Below are positions 1 through 12,639 of a DNA stretch of 64,000 nt, in pieces. The notes beneath the pieces are model-generated. The model saw only the letters and a list, made by a program, of their open reading frames with translations, searched no databases and had not been told where the DNA came from. Position numbers and translations under genes: made by a program. The stretch is taken from assembly GCF_024166365.1 (NCBI RefSeq), contig NC_064838.1, positions 74,912,001 to 74,976,000 of the forward strand, in the 5' to 3' direction. The stretch is from Elephas maximus indicus (lineage: Eukaryota; Chordata; Mammalia; Proboscidea; Elephantidae). Within the stretch, counting starts at the first letter, position 1, and the number at the start of each line of letters is the position of its first letter.

Positions 1-3000
1 GTTTCATGTAATATTTGTCCTTTTGCAACTGACTAATTTCACCCTTCGTAATGCCTTCCAGATTCATCCATGTTATGAGGTGTTTCACAGATTCATCCCT
101 GTTCTTTATCATTGCACATTATTCCATTGTGTGAATATACCATATTTTTTTTTATCCATTCATTCATCGATGGGCCCCTAGGTTGTTTCCATCTTTTTGC
201 TGTTGTAAAAAAAAAAAAAAGAAAAAGAACAGTGCTGCAATGAACAGGGGTGTGCATGTATCTGTTAGTGAGATGGCTCTTATTTCTATAGGGTATATTG
301 CAAGGAGTGAGATAGCTGGATCCTATGGTACTTCTATTTCTAACTTTTAAGGAAGCGCCAAATCTATTTCCAAAGTGGTTGTACCATTTTACATTCCCAC
401 CAGCAGTGTGTATGTGTTCCGGTCTCTCCCCAACCTCTCCAACATTTATTGTTTTCTGTTTTTTGGAGTAATGCCAGCTTTGTTGAGGTGAGATGGCACC
501 TTGTTGTAGTTTTGATTTGCATCTCTCTAGTGACTAATGACCGTGAGCATTTCCTCATGTATCTGTTATCTGCCTGAATGTCTTCTTTGGTGAAATGCCT
601 GTTCATATCCTTTGCCCATTATTTTAATTGGATTATCTGTCTTTTGGTGGTTGAAGTTTTGCAATATGTTGTTGATTTTAGAGATTAGATACTGATCGAA
701 GATGTCATAGCTAGAAATTTTATTTCCAGCCTGTAAGTTGTCTTTTTACTCTTTCGGTGAAGTCTTTGGATGAGCATAAATGTTTGATTTTTAGAACTTC
801 CCAGTTATTTAGTTTCTTCTCTGGTGTTTGTGCCTTGACAGTTATGTTCTTTATTCTGTTTATGTCATGTATTGGTGGCATGTGTAAAGAGCTGGAGATG
901 AAAACCAAAAGGGAAGAACATGCTCAGTATTTCTCAAGCTGAAAAAACTGAAGAAAAAATTCAAGCCTCGAGTTCCAATAGTGAAGGATTCCATGGGGAA
1001 AATATTAAACTGCGCAGGACCCATGAAAGAAGATGGAAGGAATACAGAGGGTCATTATAGCGAAAAGAATTAATTCATGTTCAACCATTTCAAGAGGTGG
1101 CATATGATCAGGAACCTATGGTACTGAAGGAAGAAGTCCAAGCTGCTCTGAAGGCATTGGTGAAAAACAAGGTTCCAGGAATTGATGGAATATCAATTGA
1201 GATGTTTCAACAAACAGATACAGCGCTGGAGGTTCTCACTTGTCTATGCCAAGAAATCTGGAAGACAGATTCCTGGTCAACTGACTGGAAAAGATCCATA
1301 TTTATGCCTATTCCCAAGGAAGGTAATCCAACCGAATGTGGAAATTACAGAAAAAGAGCATTAATATGACACTCAAGCAAAATTTTGCTGAAGATCATTC
1401 AAAAAGGGCTGCAGCAGTATATTGACAGGGAACTGCCAGAAATTCAGAAGAGGACGTGGAGCCAGGGATATCATATCTGATGTGAGATGGATCCTGGCTG
1501 AAAGCAGAGAATATGAGGAGGATGTTTACCTGTGTTTTATTGACTATGCAAAGGCATTCGACTGTGTGAATCACAACAAATTATGGATAACATTGTGAAG
1601 AATGGAAATTGTGGAACACTTAATTGTGCTCATGAGGAACTTTTACATAGATCAAGAGGCAGTTGTTCAGACAGAACAAGGGGATACTAATTGGTTTAAA
1701 GTCAGGAAAGGAGTGTATGCCAGGGTTGTATTCCTTCACGATACCTATTCAATCTGTATGCTGAGCAAATAATACTGGAAGCTCGACTATATAAAGAAGA
1801 ATGGGGCATCAGGATTGGAGGAGGAGACATTAACAACCTCCATTATATAGATGACACAACCTTGCTTGCTGAAAGTGAAAAGGACTTGAAGCACTTACTA
1901 ATGAAGATCAAAGACCACAGCCTTCAGTATGGATTGCACCTCAACAGAAAGAAAACAAAAATCCTCACAGCTGGACTAATGAGCAACATCATGATAAACG
2001 GAGAAAAGATTGAGGTTGTTAAGGATTTCGTTTTACTTGGATCCACAATCAACAGCCATGGAAGCAGCAGTCAAGAAATCAAAAGACGCGTTGCATTGGG
2101 CAAATCTGCTGCAAAGGACCTCTTTAAAGGGTTGGAGAGCAAAGATGTCACCTTGAACCCTAAGGTGCACCTGACCCAAGCCATGGTATTTTCAATCGCA
2201 TCATATGCATGTGAAAGCTGGACAAAGAATAAGGAAGACCGAAGAAGAGTTGACTCCTTTGAATTGTGGTGCTGGCGAAGAATAGTGAATATACTCCCAA
2301 AAGAACGAACAAATCTCTCTTAGAAGATATACAACCAGAATGCTCCTGAGAAGCAAGGATGGCGAGACTGTGTTTTACCTGCTTTGGACATGGTGTCAGG
2401 AGGGATCAGTCCCTGGAGAAGGACATCATGCTTGGCAGAGTACAGGGTCAGTGGAAAAGAGAAAAACCCTCAACGAGGTGGATTGACACAGTGGCTGCAA
2501 CAATGAGCTCAAGCATAACAACGATTGTAAAGGATGGCCCAGGACCCGGCAGTGTTTTGTTCTGTTGTACATAGGGTCGCTAAGAGTCGGAACCGACTCA
2601 ATGGCACCTAACAGCAACAACGTTCCATGTATTAGGACTACTAACATTGTTCCTGTTTTTTTCTTCCATGATCTTTATTGGTTTGTATTTTTTATTTAGG
2701 CCTTTGATCCATTTTGGGTTAGTTTTTGTACACGGTGTGAGGTATGGGTCTTGTTTCCTTTTTTTGCAGATGGATATCCAGTTATGCCAGCACCATTTGT
2801 TAAAGAGACTGTCTTTTCCCCATTCAGTGGACTTTGCGCCTTTGTCAAATATCAGGTGCTCAGAGGTGGATGGATTTACATGTGGATTCTCAGATCTGTT
2901 CCATTGATCTATGTATCTGTTGTTGTACCAGTACCAGACTTTTTAACTACCCTGGCAGTATAAAAGTTTTTAAAATCTGGTAGTGTGAGACTTTCCACCT

Positions 3001-6000
3001 TGTTCTTCTTCAGTAATGCTTTACTTATCCAGAGACTCTTTCCTTTCCATATGAAGTTGGTGATTTCTTTCTCTATCTCATTAAAAAATGCCTTTGGAAT
3101 TTCGATCAGGATTGCATTGTATCTGTAGATCAATTTTGGTAGAACTGACATTTTCATAAGTTTGAGTCTTCCTATTCATGAGCAAGGTACATTTTTCACT
3201 TATGTAGGTCTCTTTCAGTTTCTTGCAGTAGTGTCTTGTAGTTTGCTTTGTATAGGTCTTTTACGTCTCTGGTTAGATTTATTCCTAAGTATTTTATCTT
3301 CTTGGGGGCTCCTGTAAATGGTATTGATTTGGTGATTTCCTCTTCTATGTCCTCTTTGTTGGTGTAGAGGAATCCAGCTGATTTTTGTATGTTTATCTTG
3401 TGTCTTAATAATTTGTTGAACTCTATTAGTTTGTGTAGTTTTCTTGTGGATTCTTTGGGGCTTTCTGTGCATAAGATCATAACATCTGCAAACAGGGATA
3501 CTTTTACTTCTTCCTTATTAATTTGGATGCCCTTTATTTCTTTTTCTAGCCTAATTGCTCTGACTAGGACCTACAGCACAAGGTTGAACAAGAGTGGTAA
3601 TAAAGGGCATCATTGTCTGATCTCCTTTCTTAAGGGGAATGCTTTCAGACTCCATTTAGGGTGATACTGGCCGTTGGCTTTGTATAGATGCTGTTTATTC
3701 TGTTGAGATATTTCCCTTCTATTCTTATTTTGCTTGGAGTTTTTATCACGAATGAGTGTTGGACTTTGTCAAATGCCTTTTCTGCATCAATTGATCATGT
3801 TGTTCCTGTCTTGTTGTATTTATGTGGTGGATTACCCTTTTATTTATTTATTTTTTTAATGTTGTACCATCCCTACATACCTGGCATGAATCCCACTTGG
3901 TCATGGTGAATTATTTTTTTGAATTCTGTTGGCTAGAATTTTGTTGAGGATATTTGTGTCTATGTTCATGAGGAATATTGGTCTGTAATTTTTTTTGTGC
4001 TGTCTTTATCTGGTTTTAGTATGAGGGTTATGCTGGCTTCATAGAATGAGTTTGAGAGTATTCCATCCTTTTCTATGCCCTGAAATACCTTTAGTAGTAG
4101 TAGTGTTAACTCTTCCCTGAAAGTTAGGTAGAATTCTCCAGTGAAGCTGTCAGAGCCAGGTCTTTTTTTTTTTCCTATTATTGGGAGTTTTTTAATTACC
4201 TTTTCATTTCATAGGTTTATTTAGTTGTTCTACCTCTGTTTGTGTTAGTTTAGGTAAGTGGTGTGTTTCTAGAAATTTGTTCATTTCCTCTAGGTTTTCA
4301 AATTTGTTAGAATACAATTTTTCACAGTATTGTTTTGATTCTTTTAATTTTAGTTGGATCTGTTGTGATACCACCAATCTCATTTCTTATTGGTCTCCTG
4401 TTTTTCTTTTGTCAGTTTGGCAGATGGTTTATTGATTTTGTTGATCTTTTCAAGGAACCATGTTTTGATCTTCTTAACTCTTCCAATCATTTTTCTATTC
4501 AGCTTTTCATTTAGTTCTGCTCTAATTTTTATTATTTGCCTTCTTCTGGTGCCTGAGGGCTTCTTTTCTTGCTCTCTTTCTGTTTGAGTTGTAGGGATAA
4601 TGTTTTGGTTTTGGCTCTTTCTTCTTTTTGGACGTGTGCATTTATTGTTATAAATTGACCTCTGAGCACTGCTTTTGATGTGTCCCAAAGGTTCTTGAAG
4701 GATGTGTTTTCATTCTCATTTGATTCTGTGAATTTCTTTATTTTGTCCATAGTCCTTAATTTCTTCTATAAGCAAGTAGTTTTTGAGCAAGGTGTTGTTC
4801 ATTTTCCTTGTGTGTTTTTTTTTTCTTTCTTTGCTTTTTCTGTTATGGATTTCTACTTCTATGGCTTTATGGTCAGAAAAAATATTTTGTAATATTTCAG
4901 TGCTCTGTACTGTGTTAAGGCTTGCGTCATGGCCTAATATGTGGTCTATTCTGAAGAATGTTCCATGTGCATAGGAAAAGAAAGTATACTTGACTGCTGT
5001 TGAGTGAAGCATTCTGTATATGTCTATGAGGCCAAGTTGATTGATTGTGGCATTTAGATGTTCCGTGTCTTCATCGAGCTTCTTGCTGGATGTACTGTCT
5101 TTCACCAAAAAGTGGTATGTTGAAGTCTTCTACTGTTATTGTAGAACTGTCTCTTTTTTCAACGCTGTTGGAGGTTGTTTTCTTTATTTTGGAGCCCTGT
5201 TATTTAGTGCATAAATATTTATTATGGTTATGTCTTCCTGGTTTATTGACCCTTTAATCATAATATAGTGTCCTTACTTAACTTTTGTGGTGGATCTTAC
5301 TTTAAAGTCTATTTTGTCATAGGTTAATATTGCCACTCCTCCTCTTTTATGATTGTTGTTTGCTTGATATATTTTTTCTATCTTTGAGTTTTAGTTTGTT
5401 TGTGTCTTTAAGTCTAAGGCGTGTCTGTTGTAGGCAATGTATAGACGGATAGTGTTTTTTAATCCTTTCTGCCATGATCTGTCTCTTTTTTGGTGCATTT
5501 ATTTCATTTACATTCAGCATAACTATTGGTAGGTATGAGTTTAGTGCTGTCATTTTCATGTCTGTTTTTGTGTGTTGCTGACAGTTTCTTTGTTCCACTT
5601 AATTTTCTGTGCAGACTCATTTTTCTTTATGCATTTTCTTTTTATCTTTTTCATTGTTGTTGCTTTTTTATACTGAGTCTTTATATTTTTCTTGTTTTAT
5701 TTTATTTATTTATTTTGATGTGTAGGATTGTTCCTATCCTTTGTTGTTACGTTAATATTTATCCCTGATGTTCTAAGTTTAAATCAATCTTTCATATTTC
5801 GATATCTCCTTGACTTCCACTCCATATGAAAGATCTATGGTCACACTTTTTAGTTCCTCTTTTTTTTTTAATGTTGTCATCTTTTACATATTGATTTCAC
5901 TGCTTGCCTATTTTCAGTGTTTTAGCTTTGATTCATTTTTGTGACTTCCCAATATCAGTTGATATCTGGTTGCTCTTCACTGTGTTCAAGTCTTGGGTTG

Positions 6001-8370
6001 TTCTTTGATGTTATTGATTTTCTAATTGGAGGATTTCCTTTTCTATTTCTTATCACTTGGGTTTGTTTTTTACAAATTCCCTTAACTTCTGTTTATCTGG
6101 AAATGCACCAATTTTGCCATCATATTTGAGAGACAATTTTGCTGGATATATAATTCTTGGCTGGGAATTTTTTTTTCCTTCAAGGCTTTATGTATGTCTC
6201 CCCATTGTCTTCTTGCTTGCATGGTTCCTGCTGAGTAGTCAGAGCTTTGTCTTATTGATGCTCCTTTGTAGTTGACTTTTCATTTATCCCGAGCTGCTCT
6301 TAAAATTCTCTCTTTATTTTTGGTGTTGGCAGGTTTGATTGTAATATGTCATGGTGACTTTCTTTTGGGATCTACCTTGCGTGGGTTTCCATGAGATTAT
6401 TTGATAGATATGTTCTAATCTTTTACAGTATCAGGGAATGTTTCTGCCAAGAAAACTTCAACAATTCTCTCTGTATTCTCTGTTATTTCCCACTGTTCTA
6501 GTACTCCACTCATAGATTATTCCTCTTAATAGAGTTCCACATCACTCTTAGGGTTCGTTCATTTATGTTAAATTCTTTTATCTGATTTTTCTTTAAATAA
6601 ATTTCTGTCAAGTGCAGTCTCACTACTTCTGACTTCCATTGGCTCAATTCTGTTCTTATAACGTTCTATTGAGTTGTCTAATTCTGACATTCTCTTGTCA
6701 GTCTTTTGAATTTCTGTTTCCTGTCTCTCTACAGATTCTTATAGCCTGTTAAATTTGTCATTATGCTCTTCTCTAATCTTAAGTTCTTCTGTCGCTTTGT
6801 TTGTGCTCCTTGGCTTATTCTGAGTTTTGTCTGATCTTCGTCCTAATCTCTTGAGGAGTTCTGTATATTAGTCTCTTGAATTGTACCTTTGGTAATTCCA
6901 AGAAACTATCTTCATCTGGGAAGTTTCTGGATTCTTTGTGTTGGTGGCTTTCTGAAGCCATCATGGTCTGCCTCTTTCTGTGATTCGATGTTGACTGTTT
7001 TCTCTGAGCCATCAATAAGTTATAATAATTATATGTTTTATGTTTGCTTACTGTGTCCTAGCTTCTTGTTTTGTTTTGTTTTGATGTGTCCAAAGAGGCT
7101 GGTTCTGTGAGCTAGTTTTATTATTGGCAACTTTGAAGCTCTCACATCTGTCTCCAAATGGCTGAAGCTGTTACTAGGTATGAGATTCCAGTAGCCTGTT
7201 TACTGTTCTTGGGTAGATTCAGCTCAGTTGTCCAGGTTGTCACCACATGTGTGATGCAGGCTCTCACCTATGATTTTACACTGGCTGGAGTGATTGGAGT
7301 AGGCATAGATATCTGGGTGCAATAGGGGGTCATGCAGTTGTCAAGTCAGTGGGTGACTGCTGCCCCTGAGTGTCTCTGTGGAAAGCGTGTCCCTGTTCCA
7401 TAGGTTGTGTAGGTAGGTGGACTTTGCAGTCAGGATATGGTAACCCAATGCTGTTGGTTGTAAGGATTGAGAGTCACCACTTATTCTTGAACCCCTGTCA
7501 TGGGTGGCTTGTTGGAGTAGGTGGAGTCACCACCACTCAGGCTGCTGATGTGGGTAGGTGAGGACCCTGCTTAATGGGCAAGGTGGTGTCAAATGTCACA
7601 AACCTGCCTCACCTTTTTATAGCAGATACAGATGAAGATAGGCTTCAGGTATATACCCTATTAAACTGTTCTAATGAGGCCTTACACTGTTGTAATTGGC
7701 CCACACTAGTCTATGCAGGGGTGAAAAGCATTCAAAGTCCATGGACCCCTTAAGCCTGAGCCTAGGCAAAGGGGCCGTGCCTGCCCCAAGTTTCTGGCTT
7801 AGGGGAGTTGGCAGATTATTTTTTTCCTGTTTGTTAATTTGTTCCATCTCCAAAGCTAGGAAAATGGCTCAGGACACTCGATAAGTCCTATTTGAGGCCC
7901 AGGGAGCTCAGCAATCAGTGAAGCTGACCAGGACCCAGAGTACAGCAGGGAATGGTAGAGAGGTATGTTCCAAATTTTTTTTTTTTTTTGATCCTTGCTG
8001 TAGGTTGAATGCTTGATAGACAAGTGAACACCACTCTTTTTTGATGGTTGTGGAGTTTGAATCAGACTCTCCACCACTGGTCTCTCCCAATGTGGAAAAC
8101 ATATCCCAAGCACCACGCTTATCTCACAGCTCATGCCAGCCAACCCAACCTATGGGGTGCTGATGCCAGCCAGGTCAGCTTTGGTAAGTCCTTGATGCTT
8201 CTGAACCATTTCTCCCTCCCCTTTCTGCTCAATCTGATTTCTCAACTTTGTCTTTGCTGTTCAAGGCTCCTAGATTGTCATATATATTTGAGTTACTTGT
8301 TTTTTGGGGGTCTTTATTGTAAGAGCGACCACAGGAAGTGTCTGATTTCTCTGCCATCTTGGCCCCGCCT
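1..8370 (-). mobile_element. L1 LINE, old, 5' end present, 3' end outside window, split by an RTE
   Basis: Read on the minus strand this is an L1. It starts at 8370 with the motif ggcggggccaagatggcag, followed by a ~1.35-kb 5'UTR. ORF1 begins near 7015 and ORF2 near 5553 (start MTALNSYLPIVMLNVNEINAP). ORF2 runs to the cysteine-rich C terminus ([19 protein letters not shown]) at 364-606. Every reading frame is broken many times by stops and indels, so it is an old dead copy. Positions 876-2625 are a foreign RTE insertion. The L1 3'UTR lies left of the window. It aligns by eye along its coding length with the younger L1 at 28234-34769, but the 5'UTR differs. Family is certain; subfamily is not assigned. 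Confidence 0.93.
866..2633 (+). mobile_element. RTE-type LINE, 5'-truncated, inserted into the L1, with TSD
   Basis: Plus-strand RTE, about 876-2623, flanked by the 8-base repeat catgtatt (866-873 and 2626-2633), which is the L1 target duplicated on insertion. It begins in the linker between endonuclease and reverse transcriptase and ends with the RTE 3' tail (gagtcggaaccgactcaatg, then a CAA-rich end). Reverse transcriptase pieces are visible: a block near 1097-1369 (LKNKVPGIDGISIEMF is recognisable across frames), a DYAKAFD motif near 1540-1560, and the catalytic YIDDTTLLAE (YxDD) just before 1862. The 153-residue open frame at 1862-2323 is the region after the catalytic motif. Several frameshifts make it inactive. 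It shows that RTE was active after the host L1 had inserted. Confidence 0.9.
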
Positions 8371-8478
8371 CATCACAAAAATATTTTGCTGAATACAGAA
8401 TCCATACATAAAATAGTAAATTCTACATACTTTCATTTATATTAAGCTCTAGGACAGGCAAAACTAATCTATGTGTGA
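8371..8478 (+). mobile_element. Ancient L1 3' end fragment
   Basis: The ~100 bp between the L1 5' end and the next RTE closely matches 18060-18160 (shared runs include attctacatactttcattt and acaggcaaaactaa). The layout resembles the 3' end of ancient mammalian L1s (aaaatattttgctga..., then tttatattaag). It is probably the pre-existing DNA into which the flanking elements inserted. Confidence 0.5.
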
Positions 8479-8480
8479 GT

Positions 8481-9532
8481 CATAACAAATCGTGGATAAC
8501 ATTGCAGAGAATGGGAATTCTGGAACGCTTAATTGTGCTCATGAAGAATCTGTACAAGAATCAAGAGGCAGTCATTCAAACACAACTAGGGGATACTACA
8601 TGGTTTAAAGTCAAGAAATGTGGGTGTCAGGGTTGTATAATTTCACCATAGCTATTCAATCTGTATGCTGAGCAAATAACCTGAGAAGCTGGAGTATAAA
8701 AAGAAGAACAGGGCATCAGGATTGCAGGAAGACTCATTAACAACCTGCAATGTGCAGATAACACAACCTTGCTTGCTGAAAGTGAAAAGGACTTGAAGCA
8801 CTTACAAATGAAGATCAAAGACCACAGCCTTCAGTATGGCTTGCACCTCAACGTAAAGAAAAGAAAAATCCTCACAACTGGACTAGTAAGCAAGATCATG
8901 ATAAATGGAGAAAAGACTGATGTTGTCAAGGATTTCATTTTTATTTGGATCCACGATCAACTCCCACGGAAGCAGCAGTTGAGAAATCAAAAGGTGCATT
9001 GCATTGGGAATGTGGCTGCAAAAGACCTCTTTAAAGTGCTGAAAAGCAAAGATTTCACCTTGAGGACTCAGGTGTGACTGACCTAAGCCATAGTGTTTTC
9101 AATCACCTTATATGCATGCAAAAGCTAGATAAAGAATAAGGAAGACCTGAGAAGAATTGACACCTTTGAATTGTAGCATTGGCGAAGAATATTGAAAATA
9201 CCATGGACTGCCAAAAGAGAGAACAAATCTGTCTTGGAGGAAGTGCAACCAGAATGCTCCTTAGAAGCAAGGATGGCGAGACTATATTTCACTTACTTTG
9301 AAAGTTATCAGGAGGTATCAGTCCCTGGAGAAGGACATCATGCTTGGTAAAGTAGAGGGTGAGCAAAAAAGAGGAAGACCCTCAATGAGATGGATTGACA
9401 CAGTGGCTGCTACAGTGGGCTCAAATATAGCAACAATTGTGAGGATGGCGCAGGATTGGACAGTGTTTTGTTCTGTTGTGTGTGGGGTTGCTATGAGTTG
9501 GAACCAACCAGACAGCACCTAACAACAACAAA
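8481..9532 (+). mobile_element. RTE-type LINE, 5'-truncated
   Basis: This aligns with the 3' third of the other RTE copies. It starts within the reverse transcriptase (cataacaaatcgtggataac) and ends with the RTE tail gttggaaccaaccagacagc and a CAA repeat. The catalytic box reads C-A-D-N instead of YADD, and frames are interrupted (open pieces at 8769-9077 and 9298-9522). It is a dead copy. I could not find a convincing TSD. Confidence 0.88.
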
Positions 9533-9723
9533 CTAGGGTTTTGAATTCCTTGAATGAAGACCACAGATGTAAAATGTCATTTTCATCACATCAAGATTAC
9601 ATAATATCAATATGACTTATCACTGATGATGTTAAATTTGATCACTGTCTGAGGCAATGTCTGTCAGATTTCTCTACAGTAAACTTATTCTTTTTCCCCT
9701 TTCTATTTTTTTTTTTTATAACC
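9533..9723. other. Unassigned, AT-rich
   Basis: Short spacer between the RTE and the LTR. I see no gene and no repeat I can name. It ends in a T-rich run at about 9706-9718. Confidence 0.4.
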
Positions 9724-10411
9724 TGACACTCCAAGATCTGTTTGGCATTGCTGTGAAGACTCATGGAGTGGATGAAAGTGAAAGAAGAAGCTTTATTTAG
9801 TTGGCCAAGTAAAGGAGAACACCGGGACTCGGGTCGTCAAGGTGTCTCCCAAAACAATAGCCCAAGGGGTTTATGTGGATAAAGTAAATTGGGTCCGGGG
9901 TCCCCAGGAGCACCCCAGGCTGGGGCCAGCTTGCTGATTGGTTTGACGTGAGAGGGCATTTTTGGGGTGGTCCAGTATGCTATGCCTATTCAGCCTGAAA
10001 GGGGGGGCTCAAAGATGGCATTTTGCCCATGTCCAGAGTGTAGACTGGGTATGTTTTTGGCCTCTGACGTCAATAAGCTGTTTGAGGGGCAATGTCATTA
10101 GTATTGCACAGTTCAAGACGGCCTGAGCTGATCCAAGACTGGTATTAACTGGACTGGAGACCCCAGTCTCTTGTTTTCTTTAACTGAGACAGAAGAAGTA
10201 TACCTAAATAAGGAGATACTCTAAAAGGATAGGTTAGTTCCTGTTTTGCCTAATAAAGGAATAGCTTCCACACTGGGAGTTAACTCTGTGTTACTGAAGA
10301 AGGCATGCTCAGCCGCTTGGCACGGCCCCTTGTTTAATCAAGATGGCTGATGTACTGCTGATCTTATTTCCATATTGTACTCTTTGGAAGGAAGCCACTT
10401 TGCCGTCCACA
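9724..10411 (-). mobile_element. Solo LTR of an endogenous retrovirus, antisense
   Basis: On the minus strand this ~690-bp block has LTR character. It ends in ...ggagtgtca, has AATAAA (complement of 9792-9797) about 70 bases before that end, and lacks coding capacity on either strand. It is less AT-rich than its surroundings, with C- and G-rich runs around 9880-10040. The terminal TG (complement near 10410) is a guess because several CA steps occur there. I saw no TSD, no primer-binding site and no internal region, so it is read as a solo LTR, probably class I. Family not identified. Confidence 0.55.
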
Positions 10412-10542
10412 CATAAAAGTTAGAAAGCTATGCTCTATTTCTTTAAGGTTGTCATATCTGCACAAATCATTTGGAATTCTTATGTACAGGAAATTAAATT
10501 AGTTTTTTCTCCCCATTCAGTTGTGTATTCAGTTATGTGTAT

Positions 10543-10564
10543 TTATATATATATATATATATAT
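10543..10564. repeat. (AT)n microsatellite
   Basis: Uninterrupted alternation of A and T, about 11 units. Confidence 0.9.
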
Positions 10565-10730
10565 CTCAGTATGGACTAATAGATATTTATTTTATACTTT
10601 GATGTATAGTCTAGTACTGTTGTATTTTGTTGATCACATTTTTAAAGTTTTGATCAATGGGAGCTCTTTCAATTGTATCCTGTGTTCATTTGGCATATCC
10701 TCACCATTCTTCGTGTGTGTTTGCATGGGT

Positions 10731-10760
10731 TTGTGTGTGTGTGTGTGCGCGCGCACGTGC
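10731..10760. repeat. (GT)n/(GC)n alternating purine-pyrimidine tract
   Basis: Runs of gtgtgtgt followed by gcgcgcgcacgtgcgc, a strictly alternating purine-pyrimidine stretch of the kind that can adopt Z-DNA. Confidence 0.85.
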
Positions 10761-11670
10761 GCCCGCGTGCACTCACACGGGCAAATGCGTGCTTGAGTAC
10801 TTTCTTCCTCTCTGGCGCTGCAAGATGCCTCAATTCCTCTTGTACGTTCCTTGTCCCAATCCTATAATCAGCAGCCATTTTCTGAGAAGTCCTGATTCTT
10901 TTTATCAAAGAATGTTATTACAGAGATCTGGGTAATAGATGACCACTTTCCTTTCTCTAGTAAAAAAGTGTCATTTATGACCAAAACTTGCACCTTTAAT
11001 TTCAAAAATAGGTTACATTTTTCCCCATAATCTAAGAAGACAAATTGAGGAAAAGCTCTGTATCACACCTGGCTCAAGCTTCTTAATTAGGAGGAAATGG
11101 ACACTTAGGGAATGATTTTCCCCAGACTTCTATATTTTGCACCATTCACGCTAAATGCCCCTCTAGGGAAGGCAAAAGGCAAGCATCTCCCAGTCAAAAT
11201 CTTGTGTGAGGTTAGATTTCCAAGTGTGTGGAATGAAACTATCAGCAACTCAGATTGCCTTCTAATAGATGGGAACCTAAGCATCCTTTTGAGATCTAAG
11301 ATAATTTTAGAAGCTTTTTTTTTTTCTAAAAAGCATGAGACTTCTAAATTATCCTGGGAAGAAAAGAAAGTAGCTGAGCATTTTCAACTCTGCGTAAAAT
11401 CTGGTAACATTTTTATTTGATAGTAACATAGATGTCTTTAGTATTTTCAGAAAATCCATCTGTTTGTTGTGACCGCAGTAACACATAGAAGTCAATTGTG
11501 GAAGGATAGTTTAGAGACTTTTCTATGAGGGATTTACAATCTAAAGTGAGAAGGCAGAAATAAAATATGTGTATGGTATTCGAGCACTACAAGGTAAATG
11601 GTTTTGATAGATGAGGATGAGGAAGATAGCAAATAGAAATATTATATTTTGAGTGTTCCAGAAATGCTTC

Positions 11671-11833
11671 AAAACCAAAACTAAACCCAGTGCCATCGAG
11701 TCGATTCCAACTCATAGCGACTGTACAGGACAGAGTGGAATTGCCCTATAGAGTTTCCCAGGAGTGCCTGGCGGATTTGAACTGCCGACACTGGTTAGCA
11801 GCCGTAGCACTTAACTACTACGCCACCAAGGTT
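11671..11833 (-). mobile_element. AfroSINE
   Basis: Antisense copy. It starts with the A-rich/CCAAA tail (aaaaccaaaactaaacccag), carries the conserved 3' box (cgagtcgattccaactcata) and ends with the complement of the tRNA-like head (cttaactactacgccaccaa). It is the short form and well preserved. Confidence 0.92.
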
Positions 11834-12600
11834 TATTTTGCTGTGGTTAGAATAGGCTCCAGGCTTCGTATCTCCTCAGTGGCAACCAAGTGTAGACTAG
11901 TATGAGACATTATAGAATTTTACCTATGGAAACTCCTCCTTAATTCTTTCATTCCTTGTATACATATATATTTATTAAACACCCTCTTTTTTTTATTTCC
12001 TGAAATTCAGCAGTGAGAAGACAAAAATCCCTCTCCTTATGTTGCTTAGTTCTAGCGTGTCACTCGTATTGTATATCATTCTAATGGATACCAATTATGT
12101 GCCTTATGTGTGTAAGCCTGTCTGTAGGTAGGTAGGTAGGTAGACAGATAGATAGACAGACAGATAGATGATAGATTAGATAGATCAAGATATCATAATT
12201 AGTTGATAGACATTACAAACACTTTTTCATTTCTGTGATTAAGAGTTTGACTAACAGTACCTCTGGAAGACATCCAAGACTAAGAGCCTGCAGTTGCATG
12301 GCAGTGTGGTGAGGTATCATGTAGTTAAAGAGCACTGAGTTTCAGAACTGCCTCTGTAGCTGACTCATTGTTTACTCAAGTTCCTGGAATCCAGTGTAGC
12401 CCTAGAATATTGTGGTGCCTCCGGCATAAGTATGAAGGCCATCTGAGGGCTCAGTAACATGCAAATGCAAATAAGTTAATCAGATCATCTCCTTAGGTAA
12501 GATTTTTTAAATCTTTATTTTTTAATGCAACACATGATTACAGAATGTTTTTATGATTTCCAAAGGACACATCTCTAAAAGTAGATCTCTCTCCATCTCT
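11834..12600. other. Unassigned intergenic sequence
   Basis: No gene. Around 11930-12060 the text (cattccttgta...ttattaaacaccc...cagcagtgagaagac) resembles a very old mammalian-wide repeat of the kind found near MIR/L2, too decayed to name. A tetranucleotide microsatellite is listed separately. Confidence 0.35.
12126..12186. repeat. (TAGG)n/(TAGA)n tetranucleotide repeat
   Basis: Five taggtagg-type units followed by interrupted gata/gaca units. Confidence 0.9.
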
Positions 12601-12639
12601 GATGCCTAGAATGCAGGTTCCCTCTCCTGCATTCTAGAT

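Larger units (their letters stand above)
10412..11670. other. Unassigned intergenic sequence with microsatellites
   Basis: Holds an (AT)n run (10543-10564) and a (GT)n/(GC)n alternating run (about 10731-10760) that continues into a GC-rich CpG patch. The open frames here (for example 10521-10796) are products of these simple repeats and have no recognisable domain. The 10800-10935 part may be an ancient mammalian repeat that I cannot name. Confidence 0.4.

Noticed and set aside
10521-10935. Overlapping open frames rich in Cys/Val/His
   Set aside because: Products of the (GT)n and (GC)n microsatellite; no conserved domain.
11112-11420. 102-codon plus-strand frame considered as a possible host exon
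   Set aside because: No recognisable domain, no splice-site support beyond chance, AT-rich codon use, and no relation to the neighbouring OR genes.
11690-11905. 71-codon frame
   Set aside because: It is translated AfroSINE sequence plus flank.
12126-12186. Repeated units considered as a CRISPR-like or satellite array
   Set aside because: Simple tetranucleotide microsatellite with no spacers; the genome is mammalian.
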